Origin: Saprolegnia diclina VS20
Taxonomy: Eukaryota; Oomycota; Saprolegniomycetes; Saprolegniales; Saprolegniaceae
DNA: 28,176 nt
Assembly (NCBI RefSeq): GCF_000281045.1
Contig: NW_008246088.1
Location: forward strand, 418,963 to 447,138
Direction of reading: 5' to 3'
Positions 8,338-18,476 of this stretch are shown here, in pieces. A program made the position numbers and the translations under genes. Positions within the stretch are counted from its first letter, which is position 1; every line of letters starts with the position of its first letter. The notes beneath the pieces were generated by a model. The model was not told the origin of the DNA and ran no database searches. It was given only the letters and a program-made list of their open reading frames with translations.

Positions 8338-11219
8338 TTAGCGTGCAGCTTTGGAGGGCATGATTTTTCCCGCCGATAGCATGGCAGCGCGCAGTCCCGA
8401 GCTGTGCTTTGTCGATAGAAGCAGCTCGAGATGGCCAAAATAGTCGACTTCGGCGGGCTTGAGCCGGTGCTTGATGTGTGTCCGAAGCATGGGCTGGTCT
8501 TGCAAATGACGGACAACGGTTTTGAGGACGGCGAGGGTGTTTGGGCGCAGCTCTCGCACGCCCAAATGATCCTGGCAGCCTTCGTTCATGATCATGGTGA
8601 CTTGCACTATCAGCATGGCTTCATCTCGTTTTCGTTTCTTGATGGCGGCGACAACGTCGGGCTCGATCAAGTTGGCTTGTTTCGACTGGAGCAAGAACGA
8701 CGTGACCTTTTGCACCGAGAGCTCGGCATGGCGCGGCGGTGCGAGCGTGGGCGCAATGGCCGTCATGGATCTCGCTTGGGAGAAGAGTCGCGCCCGGCTC
8801 AGCGTGCCTTGGCGCTTGCTCTTGCGCATCGTCATGTCTTGCGTCGCGCGATGCAGTTCGTCCAAGTAAACTTGGAACGCCCAGTGCGTCGAGAGACAAA
8901 TGTCATCGAGCAGCGTTAACAGCTTGTACGACGTTGTGATCTGTGCTTGGGTGGCGAGGATGTTGGCGACAAACGCTTCCGAGAGCGCATTTGCTGGATT
9001 ACAAGCGGCAGCATGGCTCTCGACCATCTGGACGACGCTCAGAACGACACCGGCGACACCCTCGGCCCGGCCCACTTCGCTCGGGTCGCGACTCGCCCGC
9101 AAGAGGTACTGGGACAAGTGGAGGAGGTTCCAGTAGTCGGTGAAATGCACTGTCATCAACTCGGAGTCCTCAAAATGCGAGACAAAGAGTTGACGGAGTG
9201 TCGCAGCGGCAGCGCTCGACTGACTCGGACTTGAGCTGGCGCAGATCGAGCAGCAGACATACAGCATCGTCGGCTGCGAGAGTCGAAGGATGCGCGCCAC
9301 GTACATCTCTTGCAGCACTTTGGCAGCGATAAGGCGCGTGGGAGACGCCGACATACGGCTGAGAAGCACGAGTGCGTGAATGCAGTTGGGAAGAATCGAT
9401 GCAATATGCGGTGACGACGAGAGGTCGTCCATGTGCTGTGTCATGGTGTGCGCACCAATGGCGACGTTGCGCTGAACGAGCGCGAGGAGTGCGGACCCGT
9501 GCGATCTAGTGCGGCTGTGAAAGTTGGTCGGCCCAAAATAATTGCTTGTGGAGAGGCGCTGGTTGGCCCAGAGACCAAGGGACAACGTTGGGTCCGTGCC
9601 TGGCTCTCGGAACGGTGTGTCGATCGAGACGTACTTAAAGTACAGATTCCATAGCGCCTGGCACGTGTACGCGAGCACGAGTCCTTCTTCCAAGGCCGGC
9701 GATGCCTTCAAGTTTTCGTCGAGAAGCGTCAAGAGGTCGAGAATGTCGCTGGTGGACCAGCGAGACTGATCTTCGAGCGCGATGCTCACGGCCGCGATTG
9801 CGCGGACACGTGGTGTCGAGTGGACCAGTGACGCCTTCAAGCTTAGGTTGGGAACATGGTACAAACGGGCGCGGCGCGAGTTGAAGGCCCACGTAGCCGC
9901 TGCAAATGGAAGGTAGGCCACGGCGGCGGCCTGTAAAACGTATTGCTGCACAAGCGACATGCTCTCCGCGCCGCTCGCTTGAAGTGCACACGAAATTCCA
10001 AAGAGGATCGTCGACGTGTACACGGAGGTCGCAAACGAAAGTGACCGCAAGTTGTTTGGGAAGAGCCCGACGCCGAGGCACTAGACGTAGTTTGCATGTC
10101 TGTTGCTACGAGGTGCACGTACCGGCTGGTTGACGTAGTTGTAGCGCAAGAGAAGCGAGAAGAGCACCATATTGAAGATGCTGAACGCGAGGAAGACGTG
10201 GATCTTGTTGAAGTACAAGAGGAGGCGCTGGACCGTGAAAAAGCCGAGGCAGCACGCTAGTTGAAGTGGCACCATTTTATCAACGACAAAAGGTGGAGAT
10301 GTATGGTTTTACCTGTCCGCGTGTACGCCATGAGGGACCCAAACGACGTCTGGTATCGAAATCGAACCGCGAACACTTGGTCGTTGAGGCGTAGCTTGTA
10401 CTGCAGCGAGTCTACGCACACTCCATAGGATCCATATGCAGAGCTGGTATGCATCCATACGCCAGTAAAAGAGCACAAAAGAGGCGGTGCCAAGCGCGGC
10501 AAACACGCCATATCGACTTTCGCTGCCGCACGTTGTGCCGTCCGGTAGTACCCACGTGTCCATACCGTTGGAGCACGCTCCAATGTCGATGATGGTATAC
10601 ATGTAAAACAGGCTGCACGTATCAAAAAGCAGCGGCGCGACCACTTTTGTCAAGAGACCGTCGATGCGCCTTGTGACGCGCCGCGGCAAGAGCAGTAACC
10701 ACAACAGCAGTGTCAGGAGACAGAACTTTAGCCACTGAAAACCCGCCGACGACTGCGCCGTGAACGTACCATTGGTATACTCGTACAAGAGGAGCTGCAC
10801 GGGAAGGTAGCTAAAACCGACAAGCTCTGTGCCCATCGCGAGCAGCATGAGCACCCGGCGCGGGTCGCCAATCTCGCGACCAAGGACGCTCTGTGTTTGA
10901 CGCGCCACGACGACACCGAGTGCTAGGAACACATCGTAACCAATAAAAAACTCAGTGGTGTCGGCGTACCTTGAGTATTGATGTCGTGAAGGTCGTCGAC
11001 GCTCGTTCTTAGCTCGCGTACGATGCCCGTGAACCAGCCAAACCAGAGGCTAATCCCGAGAAAGATGGTCCAGAGGGTCGTGGGCAGCACCGCGTTCAGG
11101 ATGTTGAGGTCGCAGCACGCCCAGTTGTTGCTAAAGCCGAGCGCGCAAATCGACGTCCAGTTGACGTGGGCGCACTTGCGGAGGCAGACGCCGGTCGGGT
11201 CGTCGCAAGACTCGGCCAT
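8338..11219 (-). CDS. Multipass membrane protein with C-terminal helical region, paralog copy C
   Basis: Exons in transcription order: 11219-10970, 10922-10461, 10411-10313, 10256-10123, 10080-8338, giving 895 aa. Introns are 47, 49, 56 and 42 nt. The ATG at 11219 precedes a short Cys-rich stretch and the first membrane helix. Hydrophobic segments follow at about nine places up to residue ~370. The motif YHVPNLSLKASLVHSTPRVR then starts the soluble helical half. All four introns are at the same codon and phase as in copy B. The C-terminus is basic. The protein is clearly homologous to B along its length but diverged, with B carrying a longer tail. That argues for an old duplication rather than a recent one. 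Function unknown. It is divergent from the SEL1L-like gene, with a 325-bp gap. Confidence 0.85.
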
Positions 11220-11544
11220 GCGTCCTTTCCCGCGCTATTTACGTCGCTCACCAAAACGCTCGGCGGTTGAGCCTTCTTATACTACGAGTTTAGCGCAATG
11301 ACTGCCCTCCGAATAAGACATCGCGCCTCGCACCGCGAGCACTTCGAGCTTCGTTCGCGTTAATGCTCTGTCAACGCCATAGTTGAATATCGCCCTGAGC
11401 TCGTCGGCTTGGCTTTAGTTTCCAAACACACGTGTGTGAAATGTGTAAAAGACTGTGTGAAACAAGGTGATTGGTGCAGGCCTTTCTGAGACACGTTGCC
11501 AATCCAGCGAAGCGAGCCATTTTTTCGAACGTCGACAGGCGAGC
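11220..11544. promoter_or_regulatory. Divergent intergenic region of copy C and the SEL1L-like gene
   Basis: 325 bp between two start codons, so both promoters must lie here. A weak TATA-like ttcttatact lies near 11274-11283 and the sequence is AT-richer than the flanking exons. No repeats or small gene were seen. Confidence 0.4.
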
Positions 11545-14500
11545 ATGCGAGCGCTCGGTATCGCGATAGTCGTTGGCACCGCCTACAGCCGCAGTACTGC
11601 GGTTGTGTCTCTGGTCGAGTGGAACATCTCAGCGCTCAACGGCCTCTGCGCCTACGATCGCCTTCAAGTCCAGGCGTCCTGGACAATTGAGGCTATGTAC
11701 GAGCCCACCGAGACGGCCTTCATAGGGCTTGTGCACGCGGCGACCGATGAACTCATTCGTGGCTCGGACGTCGAGCTGCATGCTGTGCGAACCAGCGATA
11801 ATGACTTAAAGCGCAGTCCGCGAGGGCTTCGCTGCGAGGTCGACCCGGCCATGTGCCAACCCGACGTGACGACACTCGTTGTCCCCAACCGACCCGACGG
11901 AGCGCTACAAGTCGGCGACGAGCTCGAACTTGCGTTTTCCGACGACACGAACGAGCCGCCGGTGGCGACCAAGGCCGATCTCGAAGCGATCTTGGACTTC
12001 CCAAATGACTTTGGCTCCACCGTCGCGGGGACCTGGGTCACGCCGCGGCTGCTACGCATCGAGATTCTCGTCGCGCCAGTCGACGACGTCTATATCCGCG
12101 ATATCCAGCGCTCTCCCAGCGTCAAAGCCTTTCCCACCGAGTACAACGCGCTGGAAGCGTGGACGTATAGCAGTGTGCCCGTGACCTTTCGTGTGGGCGT
12201 TTCCGGCGACTACCGCCTTGTACTGCGGCTTGGCGACCACTCATTGCTCCCGCACGCGTCCTACGTCGTCTCAATTGATGACGACGCGCATTGTGCGACA
12301 GACAAAGTTCTGCACACTCTCGTCCTCGACGCGGCGGCGACAGTTCGCTCACCGTCGTATGTCATTCCCGGCATCCTCGCGCTCGACGGGGACCACTCGG
12401 CGACGATCCCGCACACGTCGACTGTGACCTCTAGTACTGGCTCCTGGTCGATTCTGATGTGGGTGTACTTGACCAAAAGAGCCACTGAGGTGCACCAAAC
12501 GCTGCTGTACAAGGGCTCGGGCAATGACGACCACCGGACGCCGTCCATGTGGCTCAATCCGCACGACCAGACGCTCATGCTCAGCGTGAGCTCGCGCGAC
12601 GACATGTTTGCGTCCGTCTCGAGCGCATCGGCGCTGCCACTCAGCCGGTGGACGCTTCTTGGCGTCGCGTTGGCCAACCACAGCGCCGACAGCTTTGACG
12701 TGACCCTCACAATCAACGGCCGCGTCGACGCAAGCATACGCGGTAATAACGCGACACTGCTTCCGAATGCCGGCAACGTGTACGTCGGCGGATGCCCTTG
12801 GGTCCGCGGCATCCAAGGCTTTGTCAGTGACGTCCGCCTCTACGACGACGCCATGTCTGCGATGGACATCGGACGGCTCTTTTCGTCCGAGCAAGCGATG
12901 TACTTTGGGCGTGGCCGCCCGGCGCAGCTTGGGCAGCTGATCGCTGACTCTACGACCTCAGCGATGACGGGCACCGAGCTCGTGGGAGCCTCGATCGATG
13001 CGTCCGACATGAATGCCCTTCTCGAATCTGGCTCGTCGTACCTTTTCGGTCAACGCTACGATGGTGCAGAGTATGTCGCAGCTGCACAAGACAGGGAAAC
13101 CGCCGTCGAGCTCTTCACGTCGGCCTTGCAGCGCGGCGACTGGCGGGCCGCGCGGTATTTGGGACTCGTTGCCTCGACGTCACACCCAGGTACTTCGTTT
13201 ATCGTCCATTGTGCAATCGAACACCAATCGCTAGAGGATGCTCTCTTGCTGTATCATGTGGCTGCCATGGCGGGGGACTACACGGCCATGGCGATCTTGG
13301 CGCGCAAGTACCAACAAGCAACGGATGCCGAGACGGCGGCACACTACTACAGCTGGGCGGGGGCCGAGGCGCATCGGCAATACCATCGTCGTGGCCACGA
13401 ACCACTGTAGGTTTCGACGCTCTTTTGGATTCTGAGCTCAACCTGTGGGGTGTAGGCATGAAATGAACTCGCTCTTCCACGCCGACGACGTCGATGTGAC
13501 GCTGGGCCAAGCAGGTGACGACGACGCTTGGATCCAATATCAAAAAATGCGCGCCGACGTCGAAGGCGACCTGGAAGCAATGACGGCGATGGGCGATCTC
13601 TACTACTGGGGGGCCCGCGGCTGCGTCCGCGACCACGCCCGCGCATTTAGTTACTTTCGGCGCGCTGCCGACGCCGGTCATGTCGTCGCCATGGTAACCA
13701 GTGATCGAATCATGGAACCAACGACCTGTGTCTGACGTGTATCTAGTCGGCGGCGGGCGGCATGCTCCTCAAGGGCGAAGGCGTCGACCAAAACAACGTC
13801 ACAGCGATCGCGTACTATGAAAAAGCGGCGGTCGCCCACAACGTGCGGGCTCTCAACGGGCTTGGTTACATTCACTTTTACGGCTCGGCCAACGTCACCC
13901 AAAACCTGACGCAAGGGTTAGCGTACTTTGAAGCGGCGGCGCAGCTGCAGTCGGACGGCGACAGTCTCTTCAACACGGGGTATTGTTACCTGCAAGGCCT
14001 CGGCACCGATGTGAATACGACGCGCGCGCTCGAGTACCTCACGGTGGCCGCGCGGTCGTTTGGTCACTTTGACGCTGTGCACGAGCTTGGCACTGTTTAC
14101 CTCGGTGTTCGACCGACGGGCAACGACCACCGGCGTCTTGCAGCGGCGATGCCCTACCTCCAGGCAACGACCGACGCTGGGCCATGGGGAAAGAGTGCCC
14201 GCCTTGGCTTTGATCTCTACCGTCGGCGCGAGGTGCAAGGCGCCATCTGGCGCTACCACGAAGCGCATGAGCTCGGCTACCCGGTTGCAGCGGGGAACCT
14301 CGCCTACTTGTATGGTCTTGTTGGCGGCGACCACGCGCCGTATCTCCTCCAAGCCACCGAAGTCGAGGCGTCGCTCCGACTCGGCGATTGCTACTACTAC
14401 GGCAAGGGCGGCGTGGCGAAAGATGTCCGAAAAGCACTGGCCTACTACGTCCAAGCGAGCTCCGATGGACTTAGCATCGGGGCGTACAACGCTGGGTTTC

Positions 14501-14784
14501 TATACGAGCACGGCGACCAAGGCGTTGCTGCCGACACCAACCGCGCCGAACGCTACTACAAACGCGCTCTCGAACTCTCCCCGTCGCCCGAGACATACCT
14601 CGTCGTGTACTTGTCGCTGGCTCGCATGTCGCTCGGGCTCACTTCGTGGTCGACCTCCCGCCTCGTGCCAGTCATCGACAACGACGCGTCAACGATCGAT
14701 ACAGCGCCATTTTGCACCGTGGCAACGGCTCTCACGGCGGCAACGGTGGTCGGCTTGACCATGCATTATTGGCGTCGGTCATAA
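11545..14784 (+). CDS. SEL1L: SEL1L/Hrd3-like ER protein with an internal LamG domain and Sel1 repeats
   Basis: Exons 11545-13406, 13456-13693, 13747-14784; introns of 49 and 53 nt; 1045 aa. The ATG at 11545 starts a signal peptide (MRALGIAIVVGTAYSRSTAV); the open frame upstream begins with GTG only. Residues ~25-265 are a lumenal region of no known fold to me. Residues ~272-447 are a LamG/concanavalin-like domain (ILALDGDHSATIP, SWSILMWVYL, GFVSDVRLYDDAMS). From ~500 to ~980 come Sel1 repeats (AFSYFRRAADAGH, GVDQNNVTAIAYYEKAA, GLGTDVNTTRALEYL, GVAKDVRKALAYYVQAS). Their order and the middle GPWGKSARLGFDLY segment match SEL1L/Hrd3. A hydrophobic helix near 1023-1042 ends the protein, as in SEL1L. 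SEL1L/Hrd3 holds ERAD substrates for the Hrd1 ubiquitin ligase in the ER membrane. The LamG part is not in the animal or yeast proteins I know. Confidence 0.8.
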
Positions 14785-14844
14785 GTTTGCAAAAAATGTG
14801 ATGCTGATTGTGGGATTAACGTACAGCAGGTTACAGCAGCGTGG

Positions 14845-16287
14845 TTAGAGCTTGAGCGTGACCATGCCGGCGTCAAGGGCTGGCTCGAGAGCGGCCGGCT
14901 TCAAGCTTGGTCGCACGTAGTCAAAGCCTGCAAAGTCTTTGTTTGCGTTGAAGAACGCGTCGTCCTTGGCGTTGGCCTCGTCGAGCGCGTGCGGCTGTTC
15001 GGTGAACTGCGGGTCAAAGTTGCCGACAAAGTCGTCGCCGGCGGGCTTGGGTACAATGGGCGGCGTCGTTTCCTTCTTCAAAACACGGTCCCAGTCGACT
15101 CCGTGGAACCATGGGTGCGCCTTGAGCTCGGCGATGCCGGCCATGTGTCCGAGGCGCTTGGTCGGGTCCTTCTCGAGGAGGCTTGTGAGCAAGTCCTGAA
15201 ATTCCGTCGAGATGGCGGCAGTAAACTTGGGCGACTGGAATAAAATACGCTGATGCGTGTGTTTCTGCTTGGATTGTGGCAAGTAGAACGGCGGGTACCC
15301 CGACCGGAGCTCGTACAAGAGGCAACCGAGTTGCCACATGTCGACTTGAAGCCCATGGCCTTGCGGCGACCGGCTCACCATCTCAGGCGGGAGGTATGTG
15401 TCGGTGCCGCACATGGTCTTGGTGCGTGCGTGGTGGGTCTCGAGACGCTTGGAGAGGCCCATGTCGGCAAGCTTGATGTGCCCGTCCGTATCGAGAAGCA
15501 CGTTCTCGGGTTTGATGTCGCGGTGCAGAATGTGCATCGTGTGCAAATGCTCCAGTGCAAGGACAAGCTCTGTGGCGTAGAAGCGCACGACCGACTCGGC
15601 AAAGGACCCGCCGTGGTTTTGCATGTGAAGGAAGAGGTCGCCGCCCGGCATAAACTTTGAGACGAGGTATAGCGATCGACCGCTCGAGAAGGCGTAGTCG
15701 AGCCCAAGCACATACGGATGCTCAGCGACCCACTCCATGACCATGCGCTCGGTGTGAATGACTTTTGGCTTGACCTGCCCGGCCTTCATCTCCTTGATCG
15801 CATACAGCTGTGCGCTGGGGCCACGTGCCAGGATCACGCGGCCGTAATGGCCTTTCCCAATGAGCTTGAGCGTCGCAAAATCGGTCGGCGACGGGACGAG
15901 ACGCTGGACGCCGTGCGCGTGTGTGACAAACTTGGCGCGGTCCTTCTCGCTATCGGCAGCGAACGTGACGCTGCCACGGCCAGTCTCGGGCGTGATGATG
16001 AAGACGTTGCCGAGGTTGTCGTCGTCGACGAGCTTGATCTGGCAGGCCTTGAGGTTCAAAAACTTGTAGTGCCGGTCGTCGGTCGTCGTCGCCGCTGTCT
16101 TGGCTGCGCGGTAGTAGACGAGGAAGTTGGCCTTGATCATGACGCAGTACTTGTGCGAGCTCCAGACAGGGAAGAGGTTGCGCTTCTTACGGAAGAGGTT
16201 GATGAACGTCGATGGCAGCGAGTTGATAAAGGCCTTCGAGTCGTCCGACAGGTCGACCTCGGCCTTCCGGAAGACGTTGAGAACCAT
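14845..16287 (-). CDS. PH-domain AGC-family Ser/Thr protein kinase (Akt/SGK/S6K-like)
   Basis: Single exon, 480 aa. A pleckstrin-homology-like domain covers ~38-130, so membrane phosphoinositide recruitment is likely. The kinase domain covers ~136-394: glycine loop GKGHYG (144-149), Lys165 in AIKEM, Glu180 in HTERM, catalytic HRDIKPEN with Asp257. The metal-binding triplet is DMG (275-277) in place of the usual DFG. The activation loop is TKTMCGTDTYLPPE with the likely PDK1 site at Thr291; the usual APE is PPE. The AGC C-tail is complete: FDPQFTEQP (424-432) and a hydrophobic motif FAGFDY (452-457) in which Asp456 takes the place of the phosphorylated Ser/Thr. That suggests activity not needing TORC2-type phosphorylation at this site. 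It is convergent with the SEL1L-like gene, with only 60 bp between stops. Confidence 0.93.
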   Translation of the reverse strand: MVLNVFRKAEVDLSDDSKAFINSLPSTFINLFRKKRNLFPVWSSHKYCVMIKANFLVYYRAAKTAATTTDDRHYKFLNLKACQIKLVDDDNLGNVFIITPETGRGSVTFAADSEKDRAKFVTHAHGVQRLVPSPTDFATLKLIGKGHYGRVILARGPSAQLYAIKEMKAGQVKPKVIHTERMVMEWVAEHPYVLGLDYAFSSGRSLYLVSKFMPGGDLFLHMQNHGGSFAESVVRFYATELVLALEHLHTMHILHRDIKPENVLLDTDGHIKLADMGLSKRLETHHARTKTMCGTDTYLPPEMVSRSPQGHGLQVDMWQLGCLLYELRSGYPPFYLPQSKQKHTHQRILFQSPKFTAAISTEFQDLLTSLLEKDPTKRLGHMAGIAELKAHPWFHGVDWDRVLKKETTPPIVPKPAGDDFVGNFDPQFTEQPHALDEANAKDDAFFNANKDFAGFDYVRPSLKPAALEPALDAGMVTLKL

Positions 16288-16317
16288 GGCGCCGACAGCG
16301 AGCGATGGGCGAGGTGC

Positions 16318-16357
16318 GGTGGCAGGCGGTGGCAGGCGGTGGCAGGCGGTGGCAGGC
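16318..16357. repeat. Four perfect tandem copies of a 10-bp unit
   Basis: The unit ggtggcaggc is repeated four times without change. It falls in the presumed 5' UTR of the kinase, between its TATA-like site and its start codon. The unit length is not a multiple of three and the repeat is outside any supported reading frame. Confidence 0.9.
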
Positions 16358-16428
16358 GTCGGTGCTGCCGTCGCCGTGGCCGAGAAATCGCAGGATGAAT
16401 CGCAGCCCGGTGCTGATCGCCGACCTTC

Positions 16429-16552
16429 TAAATATAGCGGCCAGGACGTTGAACGCGCTGATTGGTGCGTTGTGATCGTGCTTGGAGCGGATTGGTCGGT
16501 TCCACTGCATCTCGCCGATGATTGGCACGATCCAGCACCAACCTATTTAAAC
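16429..16552. promoter_or_regulatory. Bidirectional promoter: two TATA-like boxes flanking three evenly spaced CCAAT boxes
   Basis: On the minus strand ctatattta (16437-16429) lies about 142 bp upstream of the kinase ATG. On the plus strand ctatttaaac lies at 16543-16552. Between them are three ATTGG motifs (CCAAT on the minus strand) at 16461, 16491 and 16521, exactly 30 bp apart, each preceded by a similar gcgctg/agcgg/cgatg context. Known biology: CCAAT boxes bind NF-Y and normally sit upstream of the start site. The layout best serves the kinase, since the boxes read CCAAT and precede its TATA in that direction, but may also act on the cap methyltransferase. Confidence 0.55.
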
Positions 16553-16996
16553 CGCTGGATCCAGGCGCCGTTTTCGCGATGGCCGGACGCCGACTGCATT
16601 TTCTATGCGCTATGGCAGCAGTACTGCGACATCGCTGAGGTGAAGAGAAGAGCTCGGCGGATGCTGTTAGAAGCATACAAGAACGAGTTTTGAACCTGTT
16701 CCAAGAAGGATCGCGGGCGAAGCCTACTCGTTCAGTGTAGAAGAAGCCTTTGTGCAGTTTGGCCCTTAGCTGCATTGCAGCACGACGGGCTTTCTTTTAA
16801 TATTCAGTTTCCCATCAGTGTGTTCAGGAGCAGAGCCGCCCGAATCGAGAACGCAAAGGCTTCGCCTGCTATCCTCCCAACCAAGCTTACTCGCCATAGA
16901 GCTTGCCACGTCATGACCACCTGGTTGCTGGAAACCTGTAACAATACATATTTGCAAACCGAAGATGCAATGCGAGAGGTTTGCATTTTGGCAGCG
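16553..16996. other. Upstream region of the cap methyltransferase gene
   Basis: About 440 bp with no convincing gene. A plus-strand frame ending at 16693 has a helical, protein-like tail of about 40 residues (FYALWQQYCDIAEVKRRARR), but it has no good start and runs back into GC repeats. A same-frame ATG exists at 16913 and could add 28 residues to the downstream protein. Confidence 0.4.
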
Positions 16997-18344
16997 ATGG
17001 ACGAAGCGGATGCAATGGCCGCGTGCATGGGCTTTGCCAGCTTTGGCAAGCGCAAGCGCTCACCAACCCGCGAGCGCGCTGCGTCCAAAGTACGCGCTCC
17101 AAGTTACGTGCCAGATACGATCGACTATCTGGCGTCGAGCGAAGCGTCAGCCGTCGACATGGTGCTGGACGTATCCTTGGCCACCACGGAGTCCTTCATG
17201 CCGCGGCTCGCCCAGGCGCTGGAGAAGCTGCTCGAGCGCAAAACCAGCCTTGAGAACCTAGCGATTTCGCCGGCAACGTATCGCCGGTGCCGTGGCCGCG
17301 CCAACCCGTACGAGCACCTCGGCAAGTTTACATTTGTCAATCGGTCTGCGATCAAGATGGCCGAGCTCAATGCGCGTTGCGGCTTGACGAGCACGAGCAC
17401 CAAATCGTTTGCCGACCTCTGTGGTGCGCCAGGAGGCTTTTCCGAGTACCTCGTGTACTGCACCGAGAGCGCACGTGGCTATGGCATCTCGATTCGACCA
17501 GACGCCGACGACGACCCGCTGCACTGGCGCCTCGACGACGCCACCCAAGCACGGCTCGACGTCTCGTACGGCGCAGATGGCACTGGCGACCTCTATGTCG
17601 AGGCCAACATGGACCGTTTTGTGGAGACGGTACACCGGCTACATAGCGATTGAGCTACATTGGCGTGTAGGCGCTGCATGAGAATCCTCAAGGTTTGGAT
17701 CTTGTTGTCGCCGATGGCGGCTTTCAAGAAGCCCGAAATCACGTGCACCAGGTGGAGCCTTGTCGATGTTGCACACCTGTACCAAGGATACGTAGGAACA
17801 CATTATGCACCACCTCGTGCTGTGCGAGGTACTCACAATGACGCGGCTGCTCCGCACCGGCGGCCACTTTGTCTGCAAGACGTTCGAGCTCTCGACGCCT
17901 TTCTCGCTCGGGCTGCTCTACCTCTTGTACCGCACATTTACACAGCTGGCCATCGTCAAGCCCATCGTACAAACTGCAAGCGGCACTGGGGCGTTAACCA
18001 CATGTTGTGTAGACCAGTCGCCCCGGCAGCTCGGAGCGCTACATCGTCGGTCTGGGCTGGAAAACATACCAGCCAAAAGCTTTGATTGCACACCTCGGCG
18101 CTGCGAATCACGCCTTTGCATCCGGTGTCGACGTAGTCGGCCTCGTTGCGTCGTCGCAGTGGCGCGCGGACACGACCTTTCTTGACTATGTCGAGGCATC
18201 GGGTGTCACGTACGTCGTCTATCTGCAGCATTGCTGATGCGGATTCATGTGTTGAGTAGCTTCGCGTCGCGTCAGATATTGGCACTCGACGACATCCTTG
18301 CAACCATCCAAGGCCATGCGCCAAGAGTGCCGCGGTACTCGTAG
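16997..18344 (+). CDS. CMTR1: CMTR1-like mRNA cap1 2'-O-methyltransferase (FtsJ/RrmJ fold)
   Basis: Exons 16997-17629, 17671-17742, 17796-17966, 18013-18209, 18260-18344; introns 41, 53, 46 and 50 nt; 385 aa. It transfers a methyl group from SAM to the ribose 2'-O of the first transcribed nucleotide of capped mRNA. Seen: an NLS-like GKRKRSPTRER near the N-terminus, the SAM loop DLCGAPGGFSEYL, VVADGGFQEA holding the catalytic Asp, and RTGGHFVCKTFELSTPFS with the catalytic Lys. Then come LLYLLYRTF, KPITSRPGSSERYIV and a C-terminal FLDYV...QILALDDILATIQ segment. All of these align in order with CMTR1, and the splices restore that order. It lacks the G-patch, WW and guanylyltransferase-like parts of the ~835-aa animal enzyme. 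The start was chosen at MDEADAM (16997) because the sequence before it is AT-richer; 16913 is an alternative in frame. Confidence 0.88.
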
Positions 18345-18476
18345 CATCAGTACCCAACGTTTCTAATGGCTTTTGGTAGGGTGCACGTCGCCGACGTCTA
18401 CGCAACGTGGCAACTGCGTTAGATCAACACATAGACTGTATAGCATCAAAGTTATATTTGCTGGAAACACATGTTG

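Noticed and set aside
16540-16693. Short helical frame ending at 16693
   Set aside because: Protein-like tail but no start, no matching upstream exon and it lies in a promoter region. Mentioned in the region entry only.
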